Positions 1-9,770 of a stretch of 63,519 nt of DNA are shown here, one piece after another. Origin of the DNA: CAYUVH01 sp964448135. Lineage in GTDB: Bacteria > Verrucomicrobiota > Verrucomicrobiia > Limisphaerales > UBA8199. The position numbers and the translations under genes were made by a program. The stretch spans positions 1 to 63,519 of the forward strand of contig CAYUVH010000060.1 in NCBI GenBank assembly GCA_964448135.1. The letters are read 5' to 3'. The first letter of the stretch is position 1, and every line of letters begins with the position of its first letter. The notes below the pieces were generated by a model, which ran no database searches, had not been told where the DNA came from, and was given only the letters and a program-made list of their open reading frames with translations.

Positions 1-120
1 TGGGACCATTGTTACCGGTGGGACCGGTGGGACTGGTGGAGAAAAAAGTCTTGGTGTCAATAGGGGGCATTAGGTGGCAATAGCTGGCTTTTCGATGGCA
101 ATAGATGGCACAGGGGGAAG
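1..120. repeat. Short-word array A (about 9 then 10 bp)
   Basis: Two word sets follow each other. GGGAC/TTACC-type words have their A at 5, 14, 23 and 32 (9-bp step). TGGCAATAG-type words have their C at 58, 69, 78, 88, 99 and 109 (about 10 bp). The C-rich strand is the minus strand. No gene start is in view, so any downstream gene would lie beyond the window edge. Confidence 0.6.
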
Positions 121-340
121 GCTGAAAGTTGCAGGTTGCAGGTTCAAAAAAGCCGGAAACCGGTCCGCAATGAGCCTCGATAATTTTTTCGGTTTGACCC
201 GTCTTCGCCCGGCTACGACGCGGCACGCCCGCCTTCGCTCCGCTACGACGCGGCAAGCCGGGTTTGACTCGGGTGGGACGGGGGCTTTTCACAAAAAGCC
301 TCCGAAAGGGCACTGGGTGGTTCTGGTAATGACAAAGCTC

Positions 341-384
341 AAGCGTTTCGGACGCGCTGCGGCTGAGGACAGCCGCGCTCCGGG
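341..384. repeat. REP-like palindrome, CGGACGCGCTGCGG type
   Basis: The arms GCGCTGCGGCT and AGCCGCGCTCC flank a short GAGGAC centre. Close relatives occur at 1671-1710, 58638-58682 and 60922-60970. This is an imperfect palindromic dispersed element outside genes, of the kind common in this phylum. Confidence 0.65.
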
Positions 385-605
385 AGGGAGAGGGACACAA
401 GCGACGCAAGGCACGCGAGGGAGGAGAACTGTATCCCAGTAAAGGGTTGGCTGGTAGATGGGCATGCAAGGTCGGCATACGTTTGGTTTTACGTTGAATT
501 TCCCTGGTTGCGCCCGCTTCAAGAATCGGCTGAGTCCACCGGCGATTCCCGGGCGAGAAATCCCTCCGGAGAAAAGCTGACACAAATTGGGTGGGTGTCA
601 AGAAA

Positions 606-645
606 GTCAGTGAGTGCCATGAATGCCATGAGTGCCATGAGTTGA
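606..645. repeat. Short-word array B (9 bp, GCCATGA)
   Basis: GCCATGA recurs at 616, 625 and 634, an exact 9-bp step, after a related GTCAGTGAGT lead. No gene is adjacent. Confidence 0.55.
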
Positions 646-860
646 GGAGGGTGGAAGGCGTTGAGGAATGAGGGGTGGGGGGAAGCAGGCAAGAAAATGG
701 GGGCAGAAATTAATGCTTTCGACTGTTCCCGGAAGCGTGACCGTTAGTGATTTGGCGATGATTTAGCGCGCCGAGGCAACCTACTCCCAAAGGAGAGGGG
801 GGACGATTGAGCGGTCCGGGTTGAGGCCACTTTTTGGTGACCTCGTCCGGCACCGGTCGC

Positions 861-895
861 TGGAAGGAATGAGCCTCGTTATCTCGGCTGCTACG
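861..895. repeat. Dispersed GAGCCTCGTTA repeat, copy 1
   Basis: The phrase GGAATGAGCCTCGTTA, then TCTCGGCTGCTAC, recurs at 8059-8094, and a decayed copy at 29271-29316 lies inside the polymerase fusion gene. Read on the minus strand it yields the peptide VAAEVTRL, which explains several spurious N-terminal extensions in this window. Confidence 0.65.
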
Positions 896-1045
896 GGGGT
901 GCTGGCGCAGGTTGCGGGTGATGAGGGTCCCAGCGGGTTGTTGGGGAACATGGGAGGGATGCCATGTTTTTCATCCAAATCCCGCGCGCTGTCCGAGGTT
1001 TCACCCAGCCAAAGACCGAGATGCGCCGCCGAGGCGGGCTGCGGC

Positions 1046-1525
1046 TTACGGATTCTTGAGCCGGTAAAACCGGTTGCCTGCGGGCGGGCTCACCACGATG
1101 AACTTGTTGGTGCCGTTGTCGTTTACGGTCTGCGGCGGCGTGGTCCAGAGGGCGGTGGAGAGATCGGAATTCTGCTGAAGGGAGAAGCCGGTGGAGGCGG
1201 AGGGCCAGATGATGAGCGCCGTGTTGGTGGCGGTGAGCTGGATTTTCAGGAGCGGCGCGCCGATGGTCGGGACCACGGAGAGGAGGCTCCAGAAACCGCC
1301 GGTGACGGCGTAAGTTCCGCCGGACATGGGTGCGCCGGCATCTGGTTGACCGATGGTGCCGCTGACCGAATAAACGCCGCCGGTGCTCGTGCCGCCGCCG
1401 CCATCAATGGAATACCAGTCAATGGAGTAGCTCTGCGCGCGGGCGGAATAACCAACGAGGGTGAGTAGCGCAGCGACGGCGAGCCACACTCGCAAATTCC
1501 AATCGATTTTCGCCTGCCTGTTCAT
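1046..1525 (-). CDS. Exported protein with GGFW motif
   Basis: 159 residues from the ATG at 1525. A longer frame exists upstream but reads through dispersed repeats, so it is rejected. Residues 1-31 form a signal peptide ending YSARAQ. The mature part has Gly-rich strands with SGGTYAVTGGFW and ends with a tail of the form W-x-NGTNKFIVVSPPAGNRFYRL. Such tails are frequent in secreted verrucomicrobial proteins. Function is unknown; a surface or secreted beta-rich domain is inferred. It is transcribed away from the gene at 1958. Confidence 0.7.
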   Translation of the reverse strand: MNRQAKIDWNLRVWLAVAALLTLVGYSARAQSYSIDWYSIDGGGGTSTGGVYSVSGTIGQPDAGAPMSGGTYAVTGGFWSLLSVVPTIGAPLLKIQLTATNTALIIWPSASTGFSLQQNSDLSTALWTTPPQTVNDNGTNKFIVVSPPAGNRFYRLKNP

Positions 1526-1594
1526 CGCTAGATACGTGATAATAAGCACCCGGACTCCGCGCAGGTCAAGTCTGGAAGGGTGCATCTTGCGCTG

Positions 1595-1865
1595 CCCGGG
1601 AGCGTGGCTGTGCCCAGCTGGAGCCGGAACGATTTGCGAAGCGCGTAACCACTGATTCGATTGTCGGAAGTGCGTTCGGACGCGTCGCAGCTGGGGACAG
1701 CCGCGCTCCATTCCAAGGACGGTGCCCGGAGGGACCCAGTCCGGGCGGGTGCAACCTGACAGTGCCCCCGAAATGGCTGGCAACGGCGGTGGGTGTTGCA
1801 ACTGGCTCAATGATTGCGTGGCTTTCGGACATTGCTGCGGACAGGAATGTCCGCGCTCCGGGGCG
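1595..1865. repeat. Cluster of REP-like palindromes
   Basis: At least two related units lie here: 1671-1710 (ACGCGTCGCAGCTGGGGACA then GCCGCGCTCC) and 1828-1865 (GGACATTGCTGCGGACAGGA then ATGTCCGCGCTCC). A third GGGAGCGTGGCTGTGCCCAG phrase lies near 1598. They occupy the divergent gap between the genes at 1525 and 1958. Confidence 0.55.
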
Positions 1866-1957
1866 GTTTCAAGATGCGCCTTGTCCGGGCGGGGTGTTTC
1901 CCTCCAGCCTTGCATTCAGGCCGGGTTGTGTGATGCTGCGCCATCGCATACGAAACC

Positions 1958-2584
1958 GTGACTGGACGACAGGCACGCATTGAAATTGGTGCGCCCCGGG
2001 TTTTCACCGGCGGGGCGATTGTCGCGACCTACCTGTATGGCTTCCTCGTGGCGGTGCCGATCCTCATCGCCTTCCTGGTCATGAGCGTGATGGGGCTGAA
2101 TATCTGGACGGTGGGCCTGCTGCTTTTGTCCGCCGTGCCGTCGCTGACCTTGCGCCTGGCCAATTCGTTGGTAACCCGGCTGGTCAACTCGCTGGGATTC
2201 GAGCCATGCGAGGCGTCCGAACCGTGCGTGATGCAGCTGACGCTTTCCCCGCGACTGCGCAGCGGAATGCGCGCGCTGGTGGAGGACGCGGATGACGTGG
2301 GGCGCGTGGATCTTTCGGAAACGGAACTGATTTACCAGGGCGACTCGATTCAGTTGCGACTGCCCTTCGACAAGATTCGGACGGTGGAGGTGGAAAATGC
2401 CGGCTTCCGCGGGCTGTTTGCGCAATGGCGGATTGAGATTGAGCCGATCGGCCTGGCCGAGGTGCAAACGATTCACCTGGCGGAACGGTCGGCGTGGCTG
2501 GCGGCCAACTCCCGGAAGATTACCAGCAAGTTCTTTTTGAAGTTGCAGGAGGGCGTCAAACGCGCCCGGTTTGGTCCGGAGTGA
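1958..2584 (+). CDS. Membrane protein of unknown function
   Basis: 208 residues from a GTG at 1958. Two hydrophobic segments near residues 20-42 and 47-62 (VATYLYGFLVAVPILIAFLV and IWTVGLLLLSAVPSL) anchor a soluble C-terminal part of about 140 residues with mixed charge. The soluble part resembles a PH-like beta fold only in general pattern. The gene ends 4 bp from the stop of the convergent hflX. No family was recognised. The start is uncertain because no clear ribosome-binding site is visible. Confidence 0.65.
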   Translation: MTGRQARIEIGAPRVFTGGAIVATYLYGFLVAVPILIAFLVMSVMGLNIWTVGLLLLSAVPSLTLRLANSLVTRLVNSLGFEPCEASEPCVMQLTLSPRLRSGMRALVEDADDVGRVDLSETELIYQGDSIQLRLPFDKIRTVEVENAGFRGLFAQWRIEIEPIGLAEVQTIHLAERSAWLAANSRKITSKFFLKLQEGVKRARFGPE

Positions 2585-2588
2585 ACGG

Positions 2589-3887
<1,299 letters not shown>

Positions 3888-3913
3888 TCTTCGGCGTTAT
3901 GCCGTTGGCGTAC

Positions 3914-3941
3914 TAAATATTCCATCGTCTATCCGCCTCAA
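3914..3941 (-). promoter_or_regulatory. Possible hflX promoter
   Basis: Read on the minus strand, TTGAGG (3936-3941) and TATTTA (3914-3919) are 16 bp apart and lie just upstream of the GTG at 3887. The match to sigma-70 boxes is moderate. Confidence 0.3.
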
Positions 3942-3989
3942 CGTAGCACATGCGGGACATTTGCAAAGGCGGTTTTCAGGACAGCGATA

Positions 3990-4150
3990 AAAGGTGTTAT
4001 GGGGTTAAAATGGTTAAAAAGTTAAAAGGCGGTTTGGAAAAAAACTGAATGAGTTGTGGTATTGGCGTGGTTAGGTGGGTTTAGGTGTTTTTTTGGCTGG
4101 CCGGGCAAGGGATGATGGGAGTGATGGGAAGAATGTGATCCATGGGAGCG
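3990..4150 (-). repeat. Short-word array C upstream of hflX
   Basis: Three word sets follow one another on the plus strand: GGTTAAAA at an 8-9-bp step (3996-4025), TTAGGTGGGT at a 10-bp step (4051-4090), and GATGGGA at a 9-bp step (4114-4146). In hflX sense the strand is C/A-rich and G-poor. It occupies -100 to -260 of hflX. The rest of the gap to 4383 holds only an AT-rich stretch near 4236-4260, a possible promoter for the phosphatase. Confidence 0.55.
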
Positions 4151-4383
4151 GGAGGGCGCAGGGTCGAGTGCGGCAGCAAGTGAGTGGCTGGTTTCCTCTG
4201 TTTGGCGCCGTCCATGAAAAGGGTGAGACGCTTGCACAAAAATATTAAAATATCTTTAACTGATCCCTTCGTGGCCTCAAAGCGGCGTTGCTTTATCACC
4301 GGTCTTGCCCGACCATCACACGCGAATCCAAAATCGCGCGGCGAGCGCAAATGGAAAGCCGCGCACCAGGCCCTCGAGCAATT

Positions 4384-4962
4384 ATGGCAAAGCATAAAGA
4401 AAAAGATGCCCCGGCGATCATCATGTTCGTGCGCCATGGTGAGAAGCCCGGGGAGGGCTCGAAACCGCACGGGGTCAATCATCACGGCGAGCATGATGGG
4501 CACTCCCTTTCCGTGCAGGGCTGGACTCGCGCCGGTGCCCTGGCCGGTCTGTTCGCCCATGCTCCCTCCAAGGCGCATCCCCACGTGGTGCGGCCGGGCC
4601 GCATCCTCGCCACCAAGCCGACCGACGAAGCGAAGAGCAAGCGCGAGATCCACACCGCGGCGCCGACCGCCAAACGCTTGAAGCTGGAAATCGAGGACTC
4701 GCACACCCATGGGAATGAAGAGGATCTGGCTCAAGTGGTGCTCGCGCGGCCGGAACCCGCGTTGATCGTCTGGCATCACGGCACCATGGCGAAAATTGTG
4801 CGCCACTTTCCGCTGGTGAATGCCGACGACGTTCCCGAACGCTGGCCGGATGAGCGCTTTGATCTGATCTGGATTTTGGTGCGCCAACCCTCGGCGGAAC
4901 TTAGTTATCGTTTTGTCGCCGTGCCGCAGCGGCTGCTGGCCGACGATTTGGAAACCGCCTGA
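4384..4962 (+). CDS. Histidine phosphatase superfamily protein
   Basis: 192 residues from the ATG at 4384; an upstream ATG at 4288 would add a 32-residue tail without family character. The RHG box FVRHGEKPG near residue 14 carries the phosphorylated histidine, and WHHGTM near residue 133 supplies the second catalytic histidine. These are hallmarks of the phosphoglycerate-mutase-like clan. The substrate is unknown. It is followed 43 bp later by a membrane protein in the same direction. Confidence 0.8.
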   Translation: MAKHKEKDAPAIIMFVRHGEKPGEGSKPHGVNHHGEHDGHSLSVQGWTRAGALAGLFAHAPSKAHPHVVRPGRILATKPTDEAKSKREIHTAAPTAKRLKLEIEDSHTHGNEEDLAQVVLARPEPALIVWHHGTMAKIVRHFPLVNADDVPERWPDERFDLIWILVRQPSAELSYRFVAVPQRLLADDLETA

Positions 4963-5005
4963 AGGCCGCGTTGCTGTTCAAATCGATTCCCTGACCAAGG
5001 ACCCT

Positions 5006-5758
5006 ATGTCGAAAGAAAAAGCCAGATCCGCCATCGGCACCGACGGACTTCCGCTCCCCATCCTGCCCCCGGATCGCGACGTGCGCGTCTGGGCAAAACT
5101 GGTGCGCGTGATGTTTTACACCCCCGGCTTCATGGCCCTGCTGCTGCTCAAAACCGGTGAGCCGGCGGGGTTCGGCATCACCGTCGAGCTGCTCATGCTT
5201 TCCAGCGCGGCCGCCGTTGTCGCCGGCCTCTTCGTCGGCACGCAGGCTGTCGGTGGCGGGGCGGATATTTCGTCCAAGGTCGGTGTCTCCAGTTGCGCCC
5301 TGGTGATGGAGCTGCTCTGCGTCATTCCCTTCCTCTGTGCCGTGCCGCCTTTGTTCCATCAACTCGCGAACAGCACGCTCCTGCACGCCCACGCGCCGGG
5401 TGCGGTGGATGTTTCGCTGGGGATTTCCGAGCTCCTTCCCGCGGTCGCCGTCCTTCCGTTCATGCTCTACCAGCTCGCCGGATTCGGCACGTTGCACTAC
5501 GTCGTGCCGCGGGGGGTGAACTGGGTCCTGAACCTCGGCATCCTCGGTTTGATCGTCGCCAGTTATGCCGCCAACCGCATGGGTAATTTCCGCGCGGAAA
5601 GGGCGCTCGTTGGGGTCCTGGTGGTCGGCATGGCGATCACGGTGGCCTACGGAGTTCTGAAGCTCCGCCAGATGCAGATGGCCTACGATGCCCGCTGCCC
5701 GGTGAAGGAGAAAAAGAAGAAGGACAAGGACAAAGAGGCGAAGGAAGACGAAGACTAG
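5006..5758 (+). CDS. Multi-pass membrane protein with Lys-rich tail
   Basis: 250 residues from the ATG at 5006 (MSKEKARSAIG); a frame from 4913 overlaps the phosphatase and is not favoured. Five or six hydrophobic helices span residues 35-215. The C-terminal end is a charged tail of about 20 residues made of Lys, Asp and Glu. No family was recognised. Its position behind the phosphatase suggests co-transcription only. Confidence 0.7.
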   Translation: MSKEKARSAIGTDGLPLPILPPDRDVRVWAKLVRVMFYTPGFMALLLLKTGEPAGFGITVELLMLSSAAAVVAGLFVGTQAVGGGADISSKVGVSSCALVMELLCVIPFLCAVPPLFHQLANSTLLHAHAPGAVDVSLGISELLPAVAVLPFMLYQLAGFGTLHYVVPRGVNWVLNLGILGLIVASYAANRMGNFRAERALVGVLVVGMAITVAYGVLKLRQMQMAYDARCPVKEKKKKDKDKEAKEDED

Positions 5759-5837
5759 GAACGTCGCTCGATCGGAGGTGGTCCGCCAGCCACAAGCGAA
5801 CCAAACTGTGCAAGTGTCCTCGCTATTGAGGCCTTTC

Positions 5838-5935
5838 GAAAAGCGGCAGAGGACCCGCCTTCGCCGGGTTACGGCGCGGCGCGCTGCTGCGGTCCAAAAC
5901 CTGGCGGACGTTGCGCGGGCTTGGTGCTTTCTTGC
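5838..5935. repeat. Dispersed repeat, AAAACCTGGCGGACGTTG type
   Basis: GAAAAGCGGCAGAG, then GCTGCGGTCCAAAACCTGGC and GGACGTTGCGCGGGCTTGGT, recur almost unchanged at 6636-6700. The copy at 5838 carries an extra insert (CCGCCTTCGCCGGGTTACGG). The gap 5759-6066 holds nothing else visible. Confidence 0.75.
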
Positions 5936-6066
5936 CAGCATCTTTCACCCACAAGCGCGCGCGATTGAAGAGCTCGTCTCCTACAGAAAAGAGCCCTGGT
6001 TCAGCCGCCGGGCTTCGCAACGGTATGCCAGCGTCAGTTCTCGGTACAACTTAGATTTGCATCTGA

Positions 6067-6579
6067 TTATTTGAATTCAGTTGATTCGAGAACCCGCTGG
6101 AACTCATTCAACTGTTTCTTACGCGCTTCCTCTCCGCCACCTCCCCGAAATGAAAGGATCACGTCGGTTCCCTGGCGTCGGAGGGCAATAATCGCGCGCT
6201 CCCGGACAACAGCATTCACGACACCTTCCAGCAGAAGCTGTGCAAATGCCAGGCCGATAATCATGTCGTCGCGTCTCAGTAAATCGAAGCGGCTTTCTGA
6301 ATCAACCGTTTCCTTTAATCGAACAGGGTCCAACTGTTCCCAGTCCGTGTCCGGGGTTTCTTGCGACGTAAGCTGTCCATGAAGGAACTCTTCAATTCTT
6401 CGCTCAGGGTGAGCCGCACGAAAATCCAGGTATGCTGCAAACGTGTCCGCGCCAGTGTCGTTTCCGAGCGGCGAATCCTCGTCGCCGTAATCCCAAACAA
6501 TGGATTTGCCGAGGAGTTGTTTTGCGCGCGGATGTGCGGTGTCGGGTGTAACATCCCAAATGCTGGAGAATCCTGGCAT
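6067..6579 (-). CDS. YfeS-like conserved protein
   Basis: 170 residues from the ATG at 6579. The N-terminal half contains HPRAKQLLGKSIVWDYGDED, followed by SPLGNDTGADT and an acidic stretch. This resembles the SPxGNDxGxDT core of YfeS/WGR-associated proteins; the match is from memory and moderate. The C-terminal half is helical with a Gly-rich turn (SFRGGGGEE). Function is unknown. It is flanked on both sides by copies of one dispersed repeat. Confidence 0.65.
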   Translation of the reverse strand: MPGFSSIWDVTPDTAHPRAKQLLGKSIVWDYGDEDSPLGNDTGADTFAAYLDFRAAHPERRIEEFLHGQLTSQETPDTDWEQLDPVRLKETVDSESRFDLLRRDDMIIGLAFAQLLLEGVVNAVVRERAIIALRRQGTDVILSFRGGGGEEARKKQLNEFQRVLESTEFK

Positions 6580-6635
6580 GACGGCCCTTTATTTCAATTC
6601 ACCATCGTAACTCGACGCGAATGAGGAGATTGAAC

Positions 6636-6795
6636 GAAAAGCGGCAGAGGGCTGCCGCAGTCCAAAACCTGGCGGACGTTGCACGGGCTTGGTGCTTGCC
6701 TGCGGTGTATCATTGACTCACGAGAGCTTTCAGGAGCGGCAGTCACCGGGCGGGACGCCCGGGCATCTCGCAGGCGGGGACGCCTGCGCTACGAG
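6636..6795. repeat. Dispersed repeats between two genes
   Basis: 6636-6700 is the second copy of the element at 5838-5935. 6745-6795 contains two short palindromic phrases, CGGGCGGGACGCCCGG and GCAGGCGGGGACGCCTGC, followed by GCTACGAGG. Nothing gene-like is visible in 6580-6797. Confidence 0.65.
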
Positions 6796-6797
6796 GT

Positions 6798-8018
6798 TTA
6801 CAGCCCCATTTCGCAGAAGGCGCGGTAGTAGATCCAGTGGCCGTAGTCGTTGGGGTGGTTGATGTTGTTGCCCAAGAGGTCTTCGGGTTTTTTACGGGCG
6901 GCGATGGTCTGCCAGTTGTTGTAGATGTCCACGAAGGCGCATTTGCTGCGACGAGCGACGGTCTCGGTAGCGGCGGCGTAGTCCTGCATGTGGCTGGAGC
7001 CAAAGCGCCATTTGGGGTTCGGGGGAAAGGTGGAGAACATGATGATGTCGGCGGCGGATTCGCGGCGGATGTCCACGACCATCCGGTCGAGGTTCTGCTC
7101 GTATTGCGGGATGGGGACGCCGTTTTTGTTGTGGTCGTTCATGCCGAAGCCGACGAGGACGAGATCGGGTTTTTCGGCGATGACTTTGGCTTTGAGGCGT
7201 TCCAAGCCCATGACGGTGTTGTCGCCGCCGGTGGCGCCGTTGACGATGGTGATTTTGGCCTTGGGATACTTGCGCTGCAGGTCGTCCGCCCAGTGTTGCC
7301 AGAAAATCAGGCCGGGCCTGGTTGCTTCGCCGCCGGCGGTGATGCTGTCGCCGAAGGCGACGATCTTCACCGGGTATCCTCCCTGCAACAGTTTCCGCGT
7401 GCGCGTCAGGAGCTGGACCTGGCTGGATTGGATGGGCCAGTTCACCGGCCGGGCCATCACGTAGTCCATGAAGACAAAAAACTTCCCATTGCCGAAGCCC
7501 GGAAAATCGCCGTGGCTGAAGTCTTCCTTGCCGTAAAGCATGTTGTTACGGAAATCGGGGATGCGGGAATCAATGGTGCGGCGCAGGGTGCCGGCGGAGT
7601 AGTCGACGATGTAGTCCTCGCCTTCGACGTATTCGATGGCGCCGGGTTCGTAGGAGCCGCGGACGCGGAGGGGCGGGGTGCGCTGTGGGATGAAGGCGAG
7701 GGAGGCCGCGCCGACGCCGATGAAGACGACGGATTCGCCGGTTTGTTGGGTTAGTTTGGGTTGGGGGTGAATTATTTCGGTGGCGCAGCCGGGGAGCAGG
7801 ATGGTGAGAAGGGTTAGGAGAAGGGCGGTGGCGAAGTGGAGAGTTGAGGGTTGAGGGTTGAGGGCTGAGGGGGCTGGAGTGGGGGGGGCTGGAGTTGAGG
7901 GTTGAGAGTTGAGGGTTGAGGGTGGGATGGGGTTGCCCTCACCCCTGCTCTCGCCTTCCGTCTCCGCTTCGCTACGAGGCGACGAGCCGGGGAGGGGGTG
8001 AGCGTTTGGATGACTCAT
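6798..8018 (-). CDS. SGNH/GDSL hydrolase lipoprotein
   Basis: 406 residues from the ATG at 8018. The longer frame from 8123 begins inside a dispersed repeat and is rejected. A lipobox (TILLPGC) follows a hydrophobic stretch, so the mature protein is probably lipid-anchored. The catalytic domain shows block I GDSITAGGE, block III GFGMNDHN and block V NHPNDYGHW with the catalytic Asp and His. This is a lipase/acylhydrolase of the SGNH type; the substrate is unknown, and carbohydrate deacetylation is a common role. The true start may lie inside the low-complexity N-terminus. Confidence 0.85.
   Translation of the reverse strand: MSHPNAHPLPGSSPRSEAETEGESRGEGNPIPPSTLNSQPSTPAPPTPAPSALNPQPSTLHFATALLLTLLTILLPGCATEIIHPQPKLTQQTGESVVFIGVGAASLAFIPQRTPPLRVRGSYEPGAIEYVEGEDYIVDYSAGTLRRTIDSRIPDFRNNMLYGKEDFSHGDFPGFGNGKFFVFMDYVMARPVNWPIQSSQVQLLTRTRKLLQGGYPVKIVAFGDSITAGGEATRPGLIFWQHWADDLQRKYPKAKITIVNGATGGDNTVMGLERLKAKVIAEKPDLVLVGFGMNDHNKNGVPIPQYEQNLDRMVVDIRRESAADIIMFSTFPPNPKWRFGSSHMQDYAAATETVARRSKCAFVDIYNNWQTIAARKKPEDLLGNNINHPNDYGHWIYYRAFCEMGL
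7843..7925 (-). repeat. 7-bp array D (TTGAGGG)
   Basis: TTGAGG-type words fall at 7844, 7851, 7858, 7865 and again at 7895, 7902, 7909 and 7916, an exact 7-bp step on each side of a G-rich centre. In gene sense the words read CCCTCAA. The tract lies in the questionable N-terminus of the SGNH gene, between the upstream ATG and the lipobox. Confidence 0.7.
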
Positions 8019-8058
8019 GTCTAAGTCCCTGCATCGTGAATCCGGCTGCCGTGGGTAG

Positions 8059-8094
8059 CTGGAATGAATGAGCCTCGTCACCTCGGCTGCTACT
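8059..8094. repeat. Dispersed GAGCCTCGTTA repeat, copy 2
   Basis: GGAATGAATGAGCCTCGTCA, then CCTCGGCTGCTAC, matches copy 1 at 861-895 with few changes. It lies between the SGNH gene and the WPFY-repeat gene. Confidence 0.7.
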
Positions 8095-8129
8095 GAGGGG
8101 TTGGCCGGCGCGGGGTGGAGCATGGGCGG

Positions 8130-9653
8130 TTATTTGGCGGCGGTTTCGGGCGAGTGTTTTTTCGTGCCGAACGGAATGTAGAATATTCGCACGCGGGTGC
8201 CGTCGGCGTTGGCGGTTTTTTGGAACAGACCGAAGAAGAAGGCGGTGCGCCGGGTTTCGGGGGTGACGTCGCGCCGGTAGAGGTTCCAGAGGAGGGATTG
8301 GCTGGAGGCGCCGGTGCGGGGGTTCTTCTCGGAACGCCAGATGGACCAGAGATGGGACCAGTCGCGATCAATGCTCTTGCTGGCCGGCGCGAAGGGTTCC
8401 AGGAGGGAGAGGATTTGGAGCCGGGTGCGGCCCTGGAAGTCGCGGTAATAGGTGAACAGCGGGAAGCAATCCGTCCGGACGCGCTCGGCGCCGGTGGCGG
8501 TGTTCTTTTCGTGGGCCTCGGAATAGAGAAAATACATGATGCGCGTGCGCCGCCGGTCGAGGGGGTCGGTGTGGACGCGGTTATACTTGTAAAGGGGCCA
8601 GAGGAAGAAGTCGCTTTCCAGTATGGGACTGAACGCATGTCCGGCGATGGGCCAGAAGCGGGTGCTGGTCTTCCCCGGGCCACGGGCCACGACGAGGATG
8701 GGCCAGGGCAGTTCCCATTCGCGGTATTGCTTCTCGCGTTCGTCAATATAGTTGAAGAAGGGCCATAAGATGGAGGTCGAGTCGCGCAGGGGCGATCGCT
8801 GGGTGCTGTAAAACGGCAGAAGTGCCTGCTCGTGCATGGGGTTGTCGGCGCCCAAGCCGGTGTACTGGTTGAAATAGAAGGGCCACATGATGAATTCCCG
8901 GTAATGGCCGGGAATCAGTTCCGTGTCGCCGAAGGCCAGGGGGCGGGCGCTGAGGCCCTTGCGTTCGATGCCGTAAAAGGGCCAGAGCTGCCAGCCTTCC
9001 AGTTTGTCGCCATGGCGCTGGTGGTAGAAGGGGAAGAAGTAGTTATCCGTGATGACGTCCTTCTTCTTGGTCTGGAGGTAGAAGGGGAGCATGACGAAAT
9101 TGATCTCGTCGCGGAAGAGACGGTTGTGCATGCGGCCATAAAACGGCATCACGACGGTGTAGTTTTCGTTGGTATCGGATGAGCGCTGCTGGAAATAGAT
9201 GGGGAAGACGGTGAAACGGTCGCGAAATTCCTCGTGCTGGGTGAGGCCGCCGGCGGCGGCGAGCAATTGAAAGATGTGCCAGCGGTAGTGTTGCCCGAAG
9301 CGGTCGAAGCCGGCGAAGGGGTAGAGGAAGTCGAATTCCTCGGAATCGGTGTCAGTGTCCCAAGTTCGGGCCAGCAGGGGGGGGACAGCCCAAGTGTGGG
9401 TGGCTTCGCTTTGCTCGGAATACCAGAACGGTCCGAAGGCCTCGGTTCGCCAGCCGGGAGTCAGCGTCAGCGGGAATCGGGCGTAGAGCCAGCCGGCGTC
9501 CACGGTCTCAAAGGAAGAATCCGTGACCACGGGGGCGACGTGGTTGGAACTGGAGAGCGGGACGGGGGCGGGGGTTGGGTCGGCAAAAGCGGAGCAGTAT
9601 GCCGTGAAAAACGCGGCAAAAAGAAGCAAAATCTGTTTATTTGGGGTCAGCAC
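8130..9653 (-). CDS. WPFY-repeat exported protein, outer-membrane candidate
   Basis: 507 residues from a GTG at 9653. A signal peptide (about 1-25) ends CSAFADPTPAP. The mature chain is built from roughly 25-40-residue units, each with an aromatic block: FGPFWY, FPIYF, VMPFYG, MLPFYL, FFPFYH, LWPFYG, MWPFYF, LLPFYS, LWPFFN and FLWPLY. Charged turns alternate with these blocks, a pattern expected of an outer-membrane beta-barrel or beta-propeller; this is inference. No conserved catalytic residues are visible. The upstream region is dense with palindromes shared with the divergent small RNA. Confidence 0.75.
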   Translation of the reverse strand: MLTPNKQILLLFAAFFTAYCSAFADPTPAPVPLSSSNHVAPVVTDSSFETVDAGWLYARFPLTLTPGWRTEAFGPFWYSEQSEATHTWAVPPLLARTWDTDTDSEEFDFLYPFAGFDRFGQHYRWHIFQLLAAAGGLTQHEEFRDRFTVFPIYFQQRSSDTNENYTVVMPFYGRMHNRLFRDEINFVMLPFYLQTKKKDVITDNYFFPFYHQRHGDKLEGWQLWPFYGIERKGLSARPLAFGDTELIPGHYREFIMWPFYFNQYTGLGADNPMHEQALLPFYSTQRSPLRDSTSILWPFFNYIDEREKQYREWELPWPILVVARGPGKTSTRFWPIAGHAFSPILESDFFLWPLYKYNRVHTDPLDRRRTRIMYFLYSEAHEKNTATGAERVRTDCFPLFTYYRDFQGRTRLQILSLLEPFAPASKSIDRDWSHLWSIWRSEKNPRTGASSQSLLWNLYRRDVTPETRRTAFFFGLFQKTANADGTRVRIFYIPFGTKKHSPETAAK

Positions 9654-9680
9654 AAAAAAGGCGCGGGCCGGTAGCCGCAG

Positions 9681-9746
9681 TCGTTAACGTTAACGAAATT
9701 GCATTCCGGGGTCATTATGTTTCCGAAACTTTGTTATTGACAATAA
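9681..9746. promoter_or_regulatory. Three palindromes in a divergent control region
   Basis: TCGTTAACGTTAACGA (9681-9696) is a perfect 16-bp palindrome. GTTTCCGAAAC (9719-9729) has 5-bp arms. TTATTGACAATAA (9734-9746) has 6-bp arms and contains the -35 box of the small RNA promoter. The cluster lies between the WPFY gene start on the minus strand and the RNA on the plus strand, so regulator binding could affect both. Confidence 0.6.
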
Positions 9747-9764
9747 CTGGCCAATACATATAAA
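9737..9764 (+). promoter_or_regulatory. Sigma-70-like promoter of the small RNA
   Basis: A perfect TTGACA (9737-9742) and TATAAA (9759-9764) are separated by 16 bp. A start near 9771 is predicted. It is the best sigma-70-like match noticed in the window. Confidence 0.65.
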
Positions 9765-9770
9765 TTCGTG

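Larger units (their letters stand above)
1..1045. other. Gene-free, repeat-rich region
   Basis: No convincing gene is visible here. The open frames are short, lack family resemblance and are largely translations of dispersed repeats. The stretch holds two short-word arrays (1-120 and 606-645), a REP-like palindrome near 341-384, a copy of the GAGCCTCGTTA repeat near 861-895, and runs built on the phrase CGCTACGACGCGGCA near 225-255. Confidence 0.7.
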
